Positions 1-11,347 of a stretch of 64,000 nt of DNA are shown here, in pieces. Origin of the DNA: Hyaloscypha bicolor E (lineage: Eukaryota > Ascomycota > Leotiomycetes > Helotiales > Hyaloscyphaceae); NCBI RefSeq assembly GCF_002865645.1, contig NW_020194693.1, forward strand, positions 1,054,001-1,118,000, written 5' to 3'. How positions within the stretch are numbered: position 1 is the first letter of the stretch; each line of letters starts with the position of its first letter. Below the pieces are notes generated by a model. It worked only from the letters and a program-made list of their open reading frames with translations, was not told the DNA's origin and did not search any database. The translations under genes were made by a program, and so were the position numbers.

Positions 1-433
1 AGAGCTAAGCACCATCTGAAAAGCACTCTTCAAGACCATCAAGTTCAACCGGGATTTACTGGATATAGGCGAAAAAATCTACCAAAGTCTCGTTCTCAGG
101 GGTGCAATTTTATCGGAGTTCACTTTCGCGGAGAGCGACTGGCCAAAGGAATGGAGCTCGGCAGCCGACCAGGTGCAGTTTTATGGCGAGGAGATTCTTC
201 GAATAAGGGGTTCCGTATCTTACAATCACAAAACTGTCGATGTAAGCGTAAGTCTTCCAGAATACCGAACATCCTAGAATCGATTCTCCGAGTCTAACTA
301 AATCATTGAACAGTGCGGCGACCAGGGAGCCACCAAACGTTTCCACAAAAAATTGGGCACGCTCGGTTTCGAGGTCGCCGACAAAATAAGGCTTCTTCGG
401 GGGAAAGAGAATGCGGCAGTTACGTCTGGGTGA
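1..433 (+). CDS. 3' end of an unknown protein-coding gene (partial)
   Basis: The plus strand is open from about base 20 to base 239, followed by a plausible intron (240-314, GTAAGC donor, AACAG acceptor) and a second open stretch ending in TGA at 431-433. The upstream part has many charged and aromatic residues (for example FTFAESDWPKEW and QFYGEEILRIRG), and the two exons join in phase as VD-CGDQGATKRFHK. This looks like genuine coding sequence. The frame is closed by a TGA at 17-19, so either another intron ends near base 23 or the gene is damaged. I do not recognise the family. The gene starts outside the window. The overlapping antisense reading frame (110-439) has no ATG start and is treated as a shadow. 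Confidence 0.35.
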
Positions 434-858
434 ACTCACTCTTTAGGTTTAAGTACAAGTATGTCTGAAAAGGGTTCCATGAACCCGTGAAGGGCGATGA
501 TGACACAATTTCTTCGAGATGCGAAGATCGATGATTGTAAATGACAGAAGATGAATTTAGAGTGGTGTAGTTAGTTGTCGGATCTACACTAATTTAATAG
601 TGACACGCTCAGACCTGTCAAACATAAACCGCGCTTAGGCCCCGCCTAGATTATCGTATTCCCCATTTGAAAATTGGACCCATTCATTTTCGCATAAATT
701 CGAGCTCGAAATAGCCCACTCCTTGAGGCGGCGGTATGCTGATGGCGTCACATCGCCCGAATCTGAAATGACAATAGGTTCTGTCGCTGAGAGACCAGGT
801 GGTTGATGAGGAGACACCATCAGGAGGTAGTCCCACTCGCGTCGGTTTTTTATGATTA
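434..858. other. gene-free stretch before first MITE
   Basis: I see no supported gene here. An 82-codon antisense frame at 635-883 runs into the terminal repeat of the neighbouring element and is probably fortuitous. Confidence 0.4.
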
Positions 859-1546
859 CAGCGACATCCTTAACAATCGCCAAAATCGCATTCGTAAGCG
901 AGGGGGGAGGAACACCAAAATCGCAAAACCACGATATTAACTTCTCTCGACTATACTATTAATTATTAATCAAAACTCTTAGTTCTTACATAGAATTAAA
1001 GGAGGCATCGGGGGCTTTCCCTCTAGAAAAGGAGTTTTAAGCGAGAATTATACTTATCAAGTTATTTAGATCCGGGCGAGATCGCGATTTTCTAGCCTCT
1101 TGCGCACGCCTCGCCTCTCAGATTTTGAGCCTCGCGAGTACTTTTCTTCCTTTTCTTTAATAACTTTATAACTATAACTCTAGAAGAAGAGTACTATATC
1201 TTAAATAAATAATATAAGTGCCCCCTTCCTCTCTGTAAAAGCTTATCTTATTTAAATAATATTCGGGGCTATAGCCGGCGTTTCAGTAAGATTTCACACC
1301 AAAAATTATCTCGTTTCAAGTAAAAGTGCCCTGCCTTAAATTACTTAATAACTATAACTCTAGCCTAAAAGTCCTCTTCTAAAAGGAAAGCCCCTGATGC
1401 CTCCTTTAATTTAAGCCTATTGTTAAGTCAATTGAAGACGTGGTTATTAAGATGTCGTAGGAAGTGGGCTTTGTAGTTTTGGTGTTCCGACCCGTTTTGG
1501 GCTCTCGCTTAAAATGCGATTTTGGCGATTGTTAAGGATGTCGCTG
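859..1546. mobile_element. Tc1/mariner-type MITE (688 bp) with long terminal inverted repeats
   Basis: The ends read CAGCGACATCCTTAAC inward on both strands. They match without mismatch for about 36 bases and continue as a diverged inverted repeat for roughly 180 bases (the AATTAAAGGAGGCATC block recurs inverted near 1400). TA dinucleotides at 857-858 and 1547-1548 fit a TA target duplication. The interior is AT-rich, with no coding sequence. The TA duplication and size fit a non-autonomous Tc1/mariner element; the superfamily is inferred from ends only. Confidence 0.75.
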
Positions 1547-1702
1547 TAAAAAAAAGGGGTTCGCTTAATGTAGCGAACGCCACTTCATCTCCTGTACCCA
1601 AGACCATGGACCAATTTGGGACCGAGTCGACGCCTAAATCGTCCCTTCAACAAAATGAAGATAACTAACTGGCCACTGGTTTTCTAACACAGCCAGGGAG
1701 AC

Positions 1703-2158
1703 TTGCTTCAGTCCATTTCCGAGGTTGAAATTTCTTGTTCATCTTCACATCAGAAAAGTTTGCCTTGCAACCTCTCAACCGCTTTTTATTCTCCACGATC
1801 GCATTCAGATACAGAAAATATGAACAACACCGTACCTGCCCAAAAATGCGACAAATTTGCAATAATCACACTTATTCATTGCCTTAGGCGGGATGAACCT
1901 CCTTCTAATGGTGGTCGTAATCGGCGTTGGATTTTAAGAAGGGACAGAGATGTGACGGGTCGAATAAGAGAATTGGAAGATACAAATAGGAAGCTCGAAC
2001 TGAGGAAAGAGAAACTTGTCAGAGTTTGGGTTGAGTTGACATATGAGAGGGGTGCCAGCACCGTGGAGCTCCAGAGCCATCAAGTGGCAACGGTAGAGGC
2101 GGATGAGAAAAGGGAGCCGTTAAAGTTCGAACTGTCTAAGTGGGAATTAAATTGAAAC
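1703..2158 (+). CDS. possible small hypothetical protein with charged C-terminal helix
   Basis: An uninterrupted frame of 151 codons including the stop. The second half is highly charged and predicted helical (RIRELEDTNRKLELRKEKL), as in a short coiled coil; the first half is Ser/Cys-rich and low in conserved-looking features. No domain is recognised and no intron is needed. It lies between two transposons with no supporting context, so it may be a chance frame or a gene fragment. A shorter start at the internal Met near 1820 is equally possible. Confidence 0.25.
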
Positions 2159-2597
2159 CGGAAGGGGTTTTTTTAATAGTTCAGGAGTACGATGGACCGA
2201 TTGTTCTCAGAGAGGGAAAAAGGATTTGATTCATTTTGCTCTGAGTGAAGCAAAAAAGGGGGGCGTTTCGTTTAAAGCAAGGTGGGGCTCGATGAGCAAG
2301 TGTTCCTAATTTTATATTCATTTATAGAGAACTTGTACCTTTCAGAATTCCAAATGTCAGAAACGCGATTGCACAATATTTAAACTCCGGAGCCAGTAGC
2401 TGAACCATAGTATCGCTTAAGTTGAACCATATTATCAGTAGCGAGAATACCCTTGTATTTTCCATAATATGGTTCAACTTCCCTCACCAAAAACCATACT
2501 GTATCTACTAGCTTTAATGATACATAGACACCAGTCCTCGTTCGCACCCTCCTTCTAACCCCGACTTCCTCCCAACGGCCCGCCAGGCATACTCCTA

Positions 2598-3015
2598 GCA
2601 TATGCTTAACCTTTACTACTAAGAAATACATAAGTAAGTTAGAATATATCTTGCTTTATAATTATTATTACTCAAGCATATGCTTGGCATATAGAACCTA
2701 TATACCTAGCATATGCTTTACCCTCATTACCAAGAAGCATATAAGTAAGTTAGAATATATCCTGCTTTATTATTACTATTAATCAAGCATATGCTCGGTA
2801 TATAAAACCCATATGCTTAGCATATGCTTTACCTTTACTACTAAGAAGCAGTATATAAGTAAGTTAGAATACATCTTGCTTTATTATTATTATTACTCAA
2901 GTATATGCTCGGTATATAAAACCCATATACTTAGCATATGCTTTACTTTACTACTAAGAAGCATATAAGCAAGCTAGAAATCACCCTACTTTATTACTAT
3001 CCGTAATATATACTC
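2598..3015. repeat. tandem repeat, about 110 bp unit, nearly four copies
   Basis: Units begin near 2598, 2708, 2818 and 2934 with AGCATATGCTTTACC-like sequence, followed by TACTACTAAGAAGCATATAAG and an AT-rich tail ending in ACTCAAGCATATGC. The copies are diverged by substitutions and small indels and lie inside the 2399-3299 element. Confidence 0.75.
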
Positions 3016-3150
3016 GGCATATGGAATCCATATGCCTAGCATATACTAACCCTAATCTATAGAGCATATGCAGAGTATAAGGAAAGCATATGCCTAAAAT
3101 ATAATGGCCACAAAACCTATTCATTTGCTCGGCTAGCTGTCTCGCTTCCT

Positions 3151-3299
3151 TAAGCGATACTATGGTTCAGCTAAATAAACGAGCATATGCAGAGTTTGAT
3201 AATATGGTTCAACTTAAGCGATACTATGGTTCAGCTAAATAAACGAGCATATGCAGAGTTTGATAATATGGTTCAACTTAAGCGATACTATGGTTCAAC
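3151..3299. repeat. 64 bp tandem duplication of the element's right terminus
   Basis: TAAGCGATACTATGGTTC recurs at 3151, 3215 and 3279 with a 64 bp period, each separated by the AAATAAACGAGCATATGC segment. The terminal inverted repeat has therefore been copied twice at the right end. Confidence 0.8.
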
Positions 3300-3624
3300 T
3301 AAAACCCCTAAACTCCGAAATCTGTAGAAATCAACGTCACCATTATCCCCCCGCATTTAACCGAGGAGGGGGGTCCTGGCAAAAGTGGGGGTAGTATATA
3401 ATAAATCTTTGGTAATGCAAGGTTGTTTTCTCCCTCTTAGGAAACTGATCTGTAGCGCATATAGGATTTTGTCGCGCATGTAGTTCCGTCGTTCGCAGGC
3501 AAGGTTTATTAATTGTATTAAATTGGTATTAATCCTGCCCACATTCCAATTGACCGGGGACAATACTTTCACCGCTCCAACGTCGAACAAACCGAGGTCG
3601 AAAAGCAATCCTCCACAGTTCGCA

Positions 3625-4498
3625 ATGCCAATCTTTGTAATCACAGGAGCAAATCGTGGGCTTGGCCTCGAATTCTTTCGCCAACTCAGCACCGACTCCT
3701 CCAACACCATTCTGGCAGCAACACGATCTCTATCAGGAGATCTCGGCTCTCTAGAATCTCTCAAATCCAATGGCGCAACTCTCCATATCATCGAATGCGA
3801 TACAGGATCACAAGACTCTATCGCGGCCTTCAGCAAGCAAGTGACTTCCATCCTCGGAGGACCAGAGAAGAAAATCGACTTCCTGCTCAACAATGCAGGC
3901 ATCAATGCTACCCATTGGCAAACGAGCTTAACCTTGACGGCAGAATCTCTATCCAACCACATGAACGTCAATGTCATGGGTCCCGCCAAAACGGTGCAAG
4001 TTCTCGAGAGCCATTTGCAAAAAGGAAGCGTGGTCATGAATATGACATCCGGGCTCGGCTCACTGGCATACATTCGGACTAAGGATCTAGCAGAGTCTGC
4101 CGCGTATTCGATCTCGAAGGCGGCGCTTAACATGTTGACTATCCATCAAGCAAATAATCTGAAGGGCCAAGGTGTGGTTGTTGTGTGTGTTGACCGTAAG
4201 TGTTATTCTTACGGTATTTTGTTGTCTTCTTCTATGAGAGCTCAGAGCCTGGAGGCTTTACTGGAGACGGCATGATTGTTTGTCTCAGGAGCTTGTCCGC
4301 TGATCTCCCAGTTCAAGATCGTGAAGTATCCATACTAATTTGATGACAGCGGGGTGGGTGAAGACTGATATGGGAGGCACTGGGGCAGTGTTGGAAAAGG
4401 AAGAGAGTATTGGGGGAATGCTGAAGTGTTTGAGAGGCTTAAAAAGTACGGATTCAGGGAGATTTTTTGTTTATGATGGGTCGGAGAAAGGATGGTGA
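3625..4498 (+). CDS. short-chain dehydrogenase/reductase, C-factor-like (2 exons)
   Basis: Exons 3625-4195 and 4350-4498 encode 239 residues of a classical SDR, an NAD(P)-dependent oxidoreductase with a Rossmann fold. Visible motifs are the cofactor loop TGANRGLG (about residues 7-14), LLNNAG (about 87-92), a catalytic Ser in NMTSG and YSISK (about 160-165) supplying Tyr and Lys. After the splice the reading runs PGWVKTDMGG, the usual SDR substrate-loop motif, which supports the intron: donor GTAAGTG, branch TACTAAT, acceptor ACAG. The short form and sequence resemble C-factor/carbonyl-reductase-like cytosolic SDRs. The start at 3625 is the Met directly before the Rossmann strand; an in-frame Met at 3523 would add a non-homologous leader. 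The substrate is unknown. Confidence 0.85.
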
Positions 4499-5227
4499 GA
4501 GGGAAACAGTTAGGCAATAGTATTGGGTCAAATCAGGGAAGAGATGCCTCTTGTTTTCATTAACACATTAATACTTTAGTTTCCTCACAGGTTGATTTCC
4601 TTCAGAATTCCTATTAGAACCATTCCAATGACCGTCAGCTTTGGAAATTATCCTATTTTAATTACATTCCACCCCCCTTTTATTTTTATTTTTATTGAAG
4701 TGTTAGGGTGGGGGGTTCTGGGGGTGAGCGAAAATCTGCCACATAAATTAGAAAAGATTATTTTCTACGACATCGACTCAAAATTCCGGGAATAGATTAT
4801 GATAAAGACCTACTACCCTTCTTTTCCAAGGCTGATATATATCGCACTTCTTTAAATTCACTGGAAAAGTGGTTATTGTTTGTTTTTGAGCGAGGATTTT
4901 GGGTGGTCTTGAAGGAAACGTCGGCAAGTGCGGGGTAGATTGGCCCCGAAACTACCGAGAACTATAGGGCATCGAAGCCTGTAGCATGACCAAACTTCCA
5001 CTGGGCAGAGAGTTGTCCCTGGATGTAAGACGGCGCGACTTGAAACGCTTCGCCAAGACTTCTACGTCAAATCGTGGTACCTCATAAAAATGTGCTCTTC
5101 CTCTAGCGTATCTCAACATCGTTTGGGGCAGATTGTTAATAAACCTCACAAACAGCAATGCGCCCCAGTCATATGTTGTCTCCATCATTTTAAAGCAGAA
5201 AATTGGCATCGTACCCCCTTCCCTACA
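4499..5227. other. intergenic, no gene recognised
   Basis: No coherent coding sequence on either strand. The open frames here are short and of poor composition. Confidence 0.5.
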
Positions 5228-5890
5228 ATGTCCACTCCATATTCTCAAACGATCTGAACCCCGCGCCTCCTCCTCCGGCCCCCTCTTCCCTCCGATACAG
5301 AAGCAATCCACCTCATCCGCACGCATCCTGACGTATCAGTGTGGAAGCATGGCCCCAATTTTTACATAAACTCCCAATACTCCAACCCCTGGAGTTCCAA
5401 CTAACAATTCCCTAGTACAGGCAACACCACCGACCCTATTTTCGTGACAGAAGAATGGATCCAACGCACTTTCGCCCCGGAAAACACATTCAATTTCCTG
5501 ACCACGTTGCTTCCATCTCCTACATCTTTCAATAATGTAGATGGAACCGTGATCGGCTTCCTAGGCTTAAGGCTCATGGCCAGGACGTCTGTTGCTAGCA
5601 TCGGCTATGAGATCTCTCCTTCCTACTGGAACAAAGGGTACCTCACTGAAGCGCTTTCCGGATTTCTCAGTGCTTATTGGAAAATACATCCTGAGGGATT
5701 GCAAGGCAGTAAATTGGATGAAAGCGGGAGAGTGTTCGTGGATGCGACTGCCCTGGAGAACAATGCTGCGAGCTTGAGGGTTCTTGAGAAGGCCGGGTTT
5801 GTTAGTGTTGGGCAAGAAACGGCGAAGGATTGGTATGGGGGACCGGATGTAGTTTTGAAGAGATGTAGGGTTTGGAAACCGGTGGAATAG
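5228..5890 (+). pseudogene. GNAT-family N-acetyltransferase, broken by in-frame stops
   Basis: One plus-strand frame reads as a RimJ/RimL-type GNAT domain: an N-terminal TPRLLLRP strand, a DTEAIHLIRTHPD helix, VIGFLGLR, an IGYEISPSYWNKGYLTEAL acetyl-CoA-binding region and an ENNAASLRVLEKAGF C-terminal block. Two stops lie in that frame, TGA at 5255-5257 (codon 10, just before TPRLL) and TAA at 5402-5404. The second could lie in an intron: using a weak GTGGAAG donor in place of GTATCAG and the CCCTAG acceptor gives a 75 bp in-phase intron. The first cannot be removed by any GT-AG pair I can see. A CGA-to-TGA change would explain it. It may be a pseudogene, or translation may start elsewhere. 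The C-terminal half is intact from 5444. Confidence 0.6.
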
Positions 5891-8390
5891 TGGGGTAAGA
5901 GAGATGGCGGGGAAGGGGAAACGTCTGGGTATGGGGGCGCACTTGAGAGTCACAGAGGTGCCACGAAGGCTATAATTTTCCAATTTGTGCTCTGCATGGA
6001 TAAGATGACTCAATTTCGTTTTTTGACCCCTATGCTGCTAAATAGAATGGTATGGATGTTCGAGATCTGCGAAGTATTTTGCCCTCTTGATCATTGTAGG
6101 AAAATATACACAAAGTCTTGATAGACCAAAGACATCCAAATCGACCACGCGGATGGGGCCGGATTCTGCTATTGTGCCGTTGAATGATGTTCGAGGCCGG
6201 CATGTGGTAGCCATCGATGCCTCGAGAGGATTCTAAGCCAGTATCTATTCGAGTACGGTGGTAAGACCTAGCACAGTCAGTAAAGTGGTAAAGTCAAACT
6301 TAATATGGTAGAAATATTGTGTTCTTGCACACCTGGAAAAGAATTTTGTATGGCAGGTGCTTTGTGAAAAATATATTCAACATGCAGCTCGCAGTAAATG
6401 CCAAGGCCACTTTGTTGAAGAAGGCATTGTCTGTCTCGCAACTGGAAGACACCCTGTTGCCGTCCGAGCCTTGGTTTCTGTCTCTGCAACCTTAATTTGC
6501 TCTTGGCTCGAAGTTAAGAAGATCAGTTGACGGGAAGCCGGTGAGGAGCCCGGGCATAAGTTGCAAGTTGACCGCTGTGTCGAGCTTCGAATTATTTCTC
6601 GATACGAAGGAGGTATCAACAAAGTGTGAACGGATATTTTCGTTCAGTAGCGTGAGGAGCCATGACTTGCTCCATGATTTCGAGGAAGTTGGGTCACAGA
6701 TAGGTCGAAAAGCAGCCCAACTGCTTTAGTGAATCAAGCGAAACCTAAAGACCAGAAAAAGAACATTGACAGCATTCGCAGATGTGATGCGTAGCTTGCC
6801 CCCTAGTTTGAGCTCGAGAACAAAAAAATCTCTTCCAACGGGCATTTGACAGATGGAGGGAAATCTTGAGATTTTGCTTCGACTTCTTTTCCTTTCCCGA
6901 GCTCACAATGCGTCTCATTTGATTCACAAACTTTAGTGTTACATGCTATGAAACACAACCCCATGAGAAAGCCATCCCTAATGCTTGGCTGTGGGAGTCA
7001 CAAAAGCTCACCAATCTCCGGTGACCCACGTCGGGCTGCAAATGCATCTGAGTCTGTTGCTGTTCGACCTGACCCCCTTTTCGTTTACAGCCACGCTTAG
7101 GCAACATTTTGGAACCAACCCGGACACGATTGATAAGCTTCGAACGGTCCGTCTGAAGCGTAGCAAGCCATCAACTTCGAAATATTATAGCACCTTAAAC
7201 ACTGGGAACATTTATACTTACGCATATTTAAGCACCTAATTGAGCCTGTTACATAATTGAGTGACCCATAAAGTGATGGCCGCTTGAACGCAGAGCATGG
7301 TTGTGTGATAATTTTCTTTTCGCCTTAGAAATAAACAACACCATGCGTTTACGCTCGTCATTTCGATCCTGTGAGATGTTCTGTTGAAGATCGTTCTCTG
7401 AGCCTCTGTGTTAGTACCCCTAGGCGGTGATGGGGTCGCTTCGGAAAGCAGTTCAGTCAAGGTGCTGGCAACCTCGCCGAGTACGACAGGGAAGTTCAGC
7501 TTGCCCAGGTCTCGATGCCTTCGGGAAATGTTTTTCATTCATTTGCCAACATTTCCGTGAATAAAATGCTGTTCACTAATATCAAAATATAGTTCGCAGA
7601 GGCTTCGAGTTCCAAATTAGGACAATGGTGATCTGAGCCGAGGAAACCCTCCACTTATGGAAGGGCTGAAACAGGCTTTGGACTCATTTCTTGGTCCCGG
7701 GGTTTTCATCTGAAAAATAACCTAAATTAATAGCGATATCGTTTCTATTGGTTCTTATGCTAAAATTATTTTTAAATATTAGCAGTGCGAGTTCTCATTA
7801 CAAAACGCGGAGTAACGGTTGCACCGTCGTTGGTGCGGATGAGCCCCTTTTCCAGGGCTTAAGGCTGGCTCGCTTAAAACGCCACTCTGCTCTCCTTCGG
7901 GTGGTTTTCGGATCAGGAAATCGCTTGGACGGGTACCTGAATCCGTATGCGGGCTCGGGAGCAAAAGAATGAAGCGCTCCGATGGACTGCAGTAAACGAA
8001 ATATGCATCCATCCCCTTCGTTTTGGACTGCATAATTTTATGAACATACAACTGCGGTGACCAGTCAGAGAACGGTGTTCCTGGATCTTCGCCAAGAACG
8101 GCCCCGTTATTGGCCAAATTTGGTTACAGGAAGAGGAGAGCACAGCCCCATGTGTCCAAGAGTCTGGTGCCATCAAAGTCTCTATTGAAACAGGTTTTCT
8201 CAAAAGCCTCAAAAGCCTGTCATGCAATTTCACTGTTGTATATAGCCTGTTCTTCCTTCCTCAAAGTAAAAGCTTTTCTATCCATCAGTTGTTAATTCGT
8301 TCATTTTCAGCATCACGGTCTTTACCCATTAATTTCAACTCGTCACTCATTTAGAAAAATACCTCAATACCTTATCTTTCAACCGCAAAG
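5891..8390. other. 2.5 kb gene-poor stretch
   Basis: No gene can be supported. Several 60-110 codon frames exist on both strands (for example minus 7236-7538), but none has recognisable motifs. The last 100 bases before 8391 are pyrimidine-rich and probably contain the promoter and leader of the GPI-protein gene. Confidence 0.4.
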
Positions 8391-10247
8391 ATGTTCCACA
8401 AATCCCTCGGTGAACTGGCAGTCATTGCCTCCAGCGTCTTGGTAGCGACAGCTCAACTTACCCCTCTTCCTGCTCCCTTGCATCCAGAACTTATCATCTT
8501 TTCCCCTCCCATGATCGAGAATCAGGACTACGACATCAAGATCGATCCAACGTTTATGGAGCACGTCAAGACACTGGACACGATTGATCAGCCACTCGGT
8601 TCGGGAGAGTGCATGGTACCCGGACCGGACGGCACCAACCAGGGACTCGGTCTCGGCGGTTTGTTGCTCTTCTTCACCGTGGAATATAACTGACGCAAAC
8701 CACAGACCTCGATGTCGACTTTGGTGGTTATCCTGGCTATACCATCCAGTGTGAGAAATGAGTAGAGTAGAGTAGAGTAGTGGGCCCTACTCATATTCTA
8801 CTCAAGTTTTTTTCTCACTACTCATACTTTACTCAATACTCTACTCAACTACTCTAGAATATTCTTGAGTAGTTGAGTAGTATGCACGTGATGCTACACG
8901 TGACATGCTAACCCAATTGGGTAAGGCTCCGGGGTGGCCCGAGTCTAGCGCCACTGCACTGCCCAATCAAGTAGTGGCAAGGCTTAGTAAGCAAGGTAGA
9001 ACCTTAATATATTCTTAGGCTTCCTTAGCTATTAAGGGCAAACTCTTCTCTCAAGGTACTCTTATTATTTAAATTATATAATAGACTTAATAAGAGTACT
9101 ATTAAGATAATATCTTATTTAAAAAGCTGGGAGTTATTTAAAGACGAATTAGAAGAAGTAAAAGGAGAAGAAAAAAAGCAGGAAAAGAAAGATTTCGAGG
9201 AAGGAAATCTGGTTTTTATAGAAGAAAAGTAGTATTTAAGTAGCCTTATATAAGCTCAAGCTTAAATTATATAGTACTGCTTAATAGGTACCTTATTTAT
9301 TTATTAATAATTAAATGAACATTAATTTTCTATATTCACGTGACTTACACGTGACTACTCTTGAGTTACTCTTGAGTAGTACTCTACTCTACTCTACTCA
9401 AGTACCATATTACGCTACTCAAACTCTACTCTACTCTACTCAAGACTACTCTTGAGTAGCTTGAGTAGCTTGAGTATTTTTTGCTCACACTGATACCATC
9501 CCATCTGGTAACACTTTTGACAATGCCTGTTGTGTGTTCTACTTGGTCACCGCAAACACCCCATTCCCGGAAGCCTACGTCGCCATTTCCGAGCCATGGG
9601 CAATCTTCAAGAAGGATCCCGGGTCAAACTTCACCAATCCGTGCGCTGTCTCGAAGACAGTCAGCTCCAGCTCGTTCTATGTAACACCAACAACTCTGCC
9701 AACCATTTCATCTACCACCGCCAACGTTACTTACCCAACCACCAGCATTGCTTCCTACACAACCTCCACTGTCTACACCACGTTCATCCATACAGTCACC
9801 GATTGCCCCAAGACTGTGACCGACTGCCCTGCACGTTATACATCCGTTGTCACTGACGTGATTGCCCTATACACCACCGTGTGCCCAGTCACAGCAAAGC
9901 ATACCCCACCAGCATACACAACCACAACCTCGACAATTTACGATACTTCTATCTACACCGTCACCGAGTGCCCAAAATCAGTCTACTGCCCCGACCACTA
10001 CAAGACGGTTATCACTTCTGTTTACCCAGTGTCCACAACTGTGTGCGTCGTCCCCGTCATGACTGAGGCAGTTTACTACCCGACATACCCGACGTCAACG
10101 ATCAGTACCTACGCTGCGGTGAGGTACACGCCAACTTACAGTGCCAGCTTGGCTCAGTTCACGGGAGGTGCTGAGTCGGCGCACAACTCAGTTGGGATTA
10201 TGGGGGCCGGTCTTGCCGCCGTGATGGGTCTGGCCTTGGCTTTGTGA
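8391..10247 (+). pseudogene. GPI-anchored Ser/Thr-rich cell-wall protein gene, interrupted by a hAT MITE
   Basis: Coding segments are 8391-8658, 8706-8746 and 9501-10247, with one real intron (8659-8705, ACTGAC branch, CACAG acceptor). Their summed length is 1056 bases, so without the insertion the frame is continuous for 351 residues. The N-terminus is a secretion signal (AVIASSVLVATAQ). The middle has a DNACCVFYLV cysteine pair, and the C-terminal half repeats YTT..TVT.CP units typical of fungal wall adhesins or agglutinin-like proteins. The last 20 residues are a hydrophobic GPI tail. As it stands, translation would read past TACACCATC into the element and stop at the TGA of GAGAAATGA. The protein would act at the cell wall; its ligand is unknown. 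Confidence 0.85.
8747..9492. mobile_element. non-autonomous hAT-type MITE (746 bp) with perfect 8 bp target duplication
   Basis: ATACCATC is duplicated at 8739-8746 and 9493-9500. The element begins CAGTGTGAG and ends CTCACACTG. The CAG-type terminus and 8 bp duplication fit hAT. Subterminal regions are dense with GAGTAG/CTACTC repeats in both orientations, as expected for transposase-binding sites. The interior is AT-rich and non-coding. The element lies inside an exon. Confidence 0.9.
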
Positions 10248-11347
10248 TTGTGTTTCTCAATAAGGGCCATTAACTGACCCAGTGATTTTATATCTTGGGT
10301 GGATAGGGTGATGAGACATGGCATCAAGGCTAGCCTGGGGAAGAGGAGTGTTGGGGGAGGGTGCGTTAACCGTCGCGTTTGTTTTACACACTACCTTTTC
10401 TTGTAATAATCAACCTTTCGGCTCTCTGCAATAATGCGGATTGCACGTTTTCAATTCATTTCCCCTACACTACTCACTGTTGTTGCTGGAACTGTCGAGC
10501 GCGCGAAGTTTCACTTCAATTCTGTCCAGGACATTCGAAGGCGATTCACAAAGTGTCTATCATCTGCACCTCCACACCCCCATGAATTATGTTCGATTTT
10601 GACGTCACGGCTGAATTTATGTTGATTCGAAGTTCTCGTTTCCACGCTGCGAAGTTGCTAGCTGCACAGAGTAGAGCAACCTCACCATCGTTGTATGACT
10701 TCAAGTTTTATTCGAAATCACTTGTAAAATCTTCTGAAACCCAGTTTAGCTTCTCAAACTGTGTGCGGGCGAATTGTGATAGGATGAGATTTCTAGCTGT
10801 GGTATACTTGTAAAGTGAGGTCGAAGGGGTCTTGCGAGACAAGAAATTGTCGCTAGAAACACGGACTCATCAGAGGCAATGAGGGGCAAGCGCGGGGTCC
10901 AGTTCCCTGAGATTGCGCGGATTACGCGAAAAGGAGCCTGAAAGAACGCATAAAGAGGAAGAAAGACCCTATTCTGTGTCTTTTAAGGTAAGATCTCCCT
11001 GGGCTCGCATGTTCGCAAAGGCAGAATGATATCCATGATAGACATTCTTTTATGCCGCTTCACTCTCTTATCATTTCCAAGTTTTTGGCCTCTGTGGCCG
11101 AGTACTGGTATTTTTGGAGGGCGTCTCCAACACCCCTGCAGCATTGAGGCTGTGCCTCCTTGTGTTGCAGACCCGAGAGCCGAACGTTGGAAACCGGGGT
11201 AAATGCAGGACCTGAGATGAGATCGTGGGGTTGCACCAGCTTCCTTTTCAACGCATCTCATCTTTATCATCCTTTACTCGCCCACTATCATCCTCTAATC
11301 ATAGTAATTGTCTAAGTGTGGCAGGCTCTGACTCGGGCCTTGGAACC
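10248..11347. other. intergenic, no gene recognised
   Basis: The frames at 10379-10813 and 10983-11270 are short and overlap in several frames, without motifs. The stretch presumably holds the GPI-gene 3' region and the HET-gene promoter. Confidence 0.45.

Larger units (their letters stand above)
2399..3299. mobile_element. TA-flanked foldback element (901 bp) with internal tandem repeats
   Basis: Both ends read (G)YTGAACCATAGTATCGC inward and stay matched for about 38 bases. TA lies at 2397-2398 and 3300-3301. The interior is built from tandem repeats rich in the palindrome GCATATGC, and the right terminal repeat is itself amplified. There is no transposase frame. It is a non-autonomous DNA element, probably Tc1/mariner-like on the basis of the TA duplication. 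Confidence 0.7.

Noticed and set aside
635..883. 82-codon minus-strand frame starting MAIVKDVAVIIKN
   Set aside because: Its first codons lie in the terminal inverted repeat of the 859-1546 element and no domain is visible.
2380..2631. 83-codon minus-strand frame
   Set aside because: It lies entirely in the terminal repeat and tandem array of the 2399-3299 element.
3357..4133. 258-codon minus-strand frame over the SDR gene
   Set aside because: It is the antisense shadow of a well-supported SDR; its translation has no family motif.
5380..5417. 27 bp intron in the GNAT gene to remove the TAA
   Set aside because: Too short to be spliced, even though a CTAAC and CAG are present.
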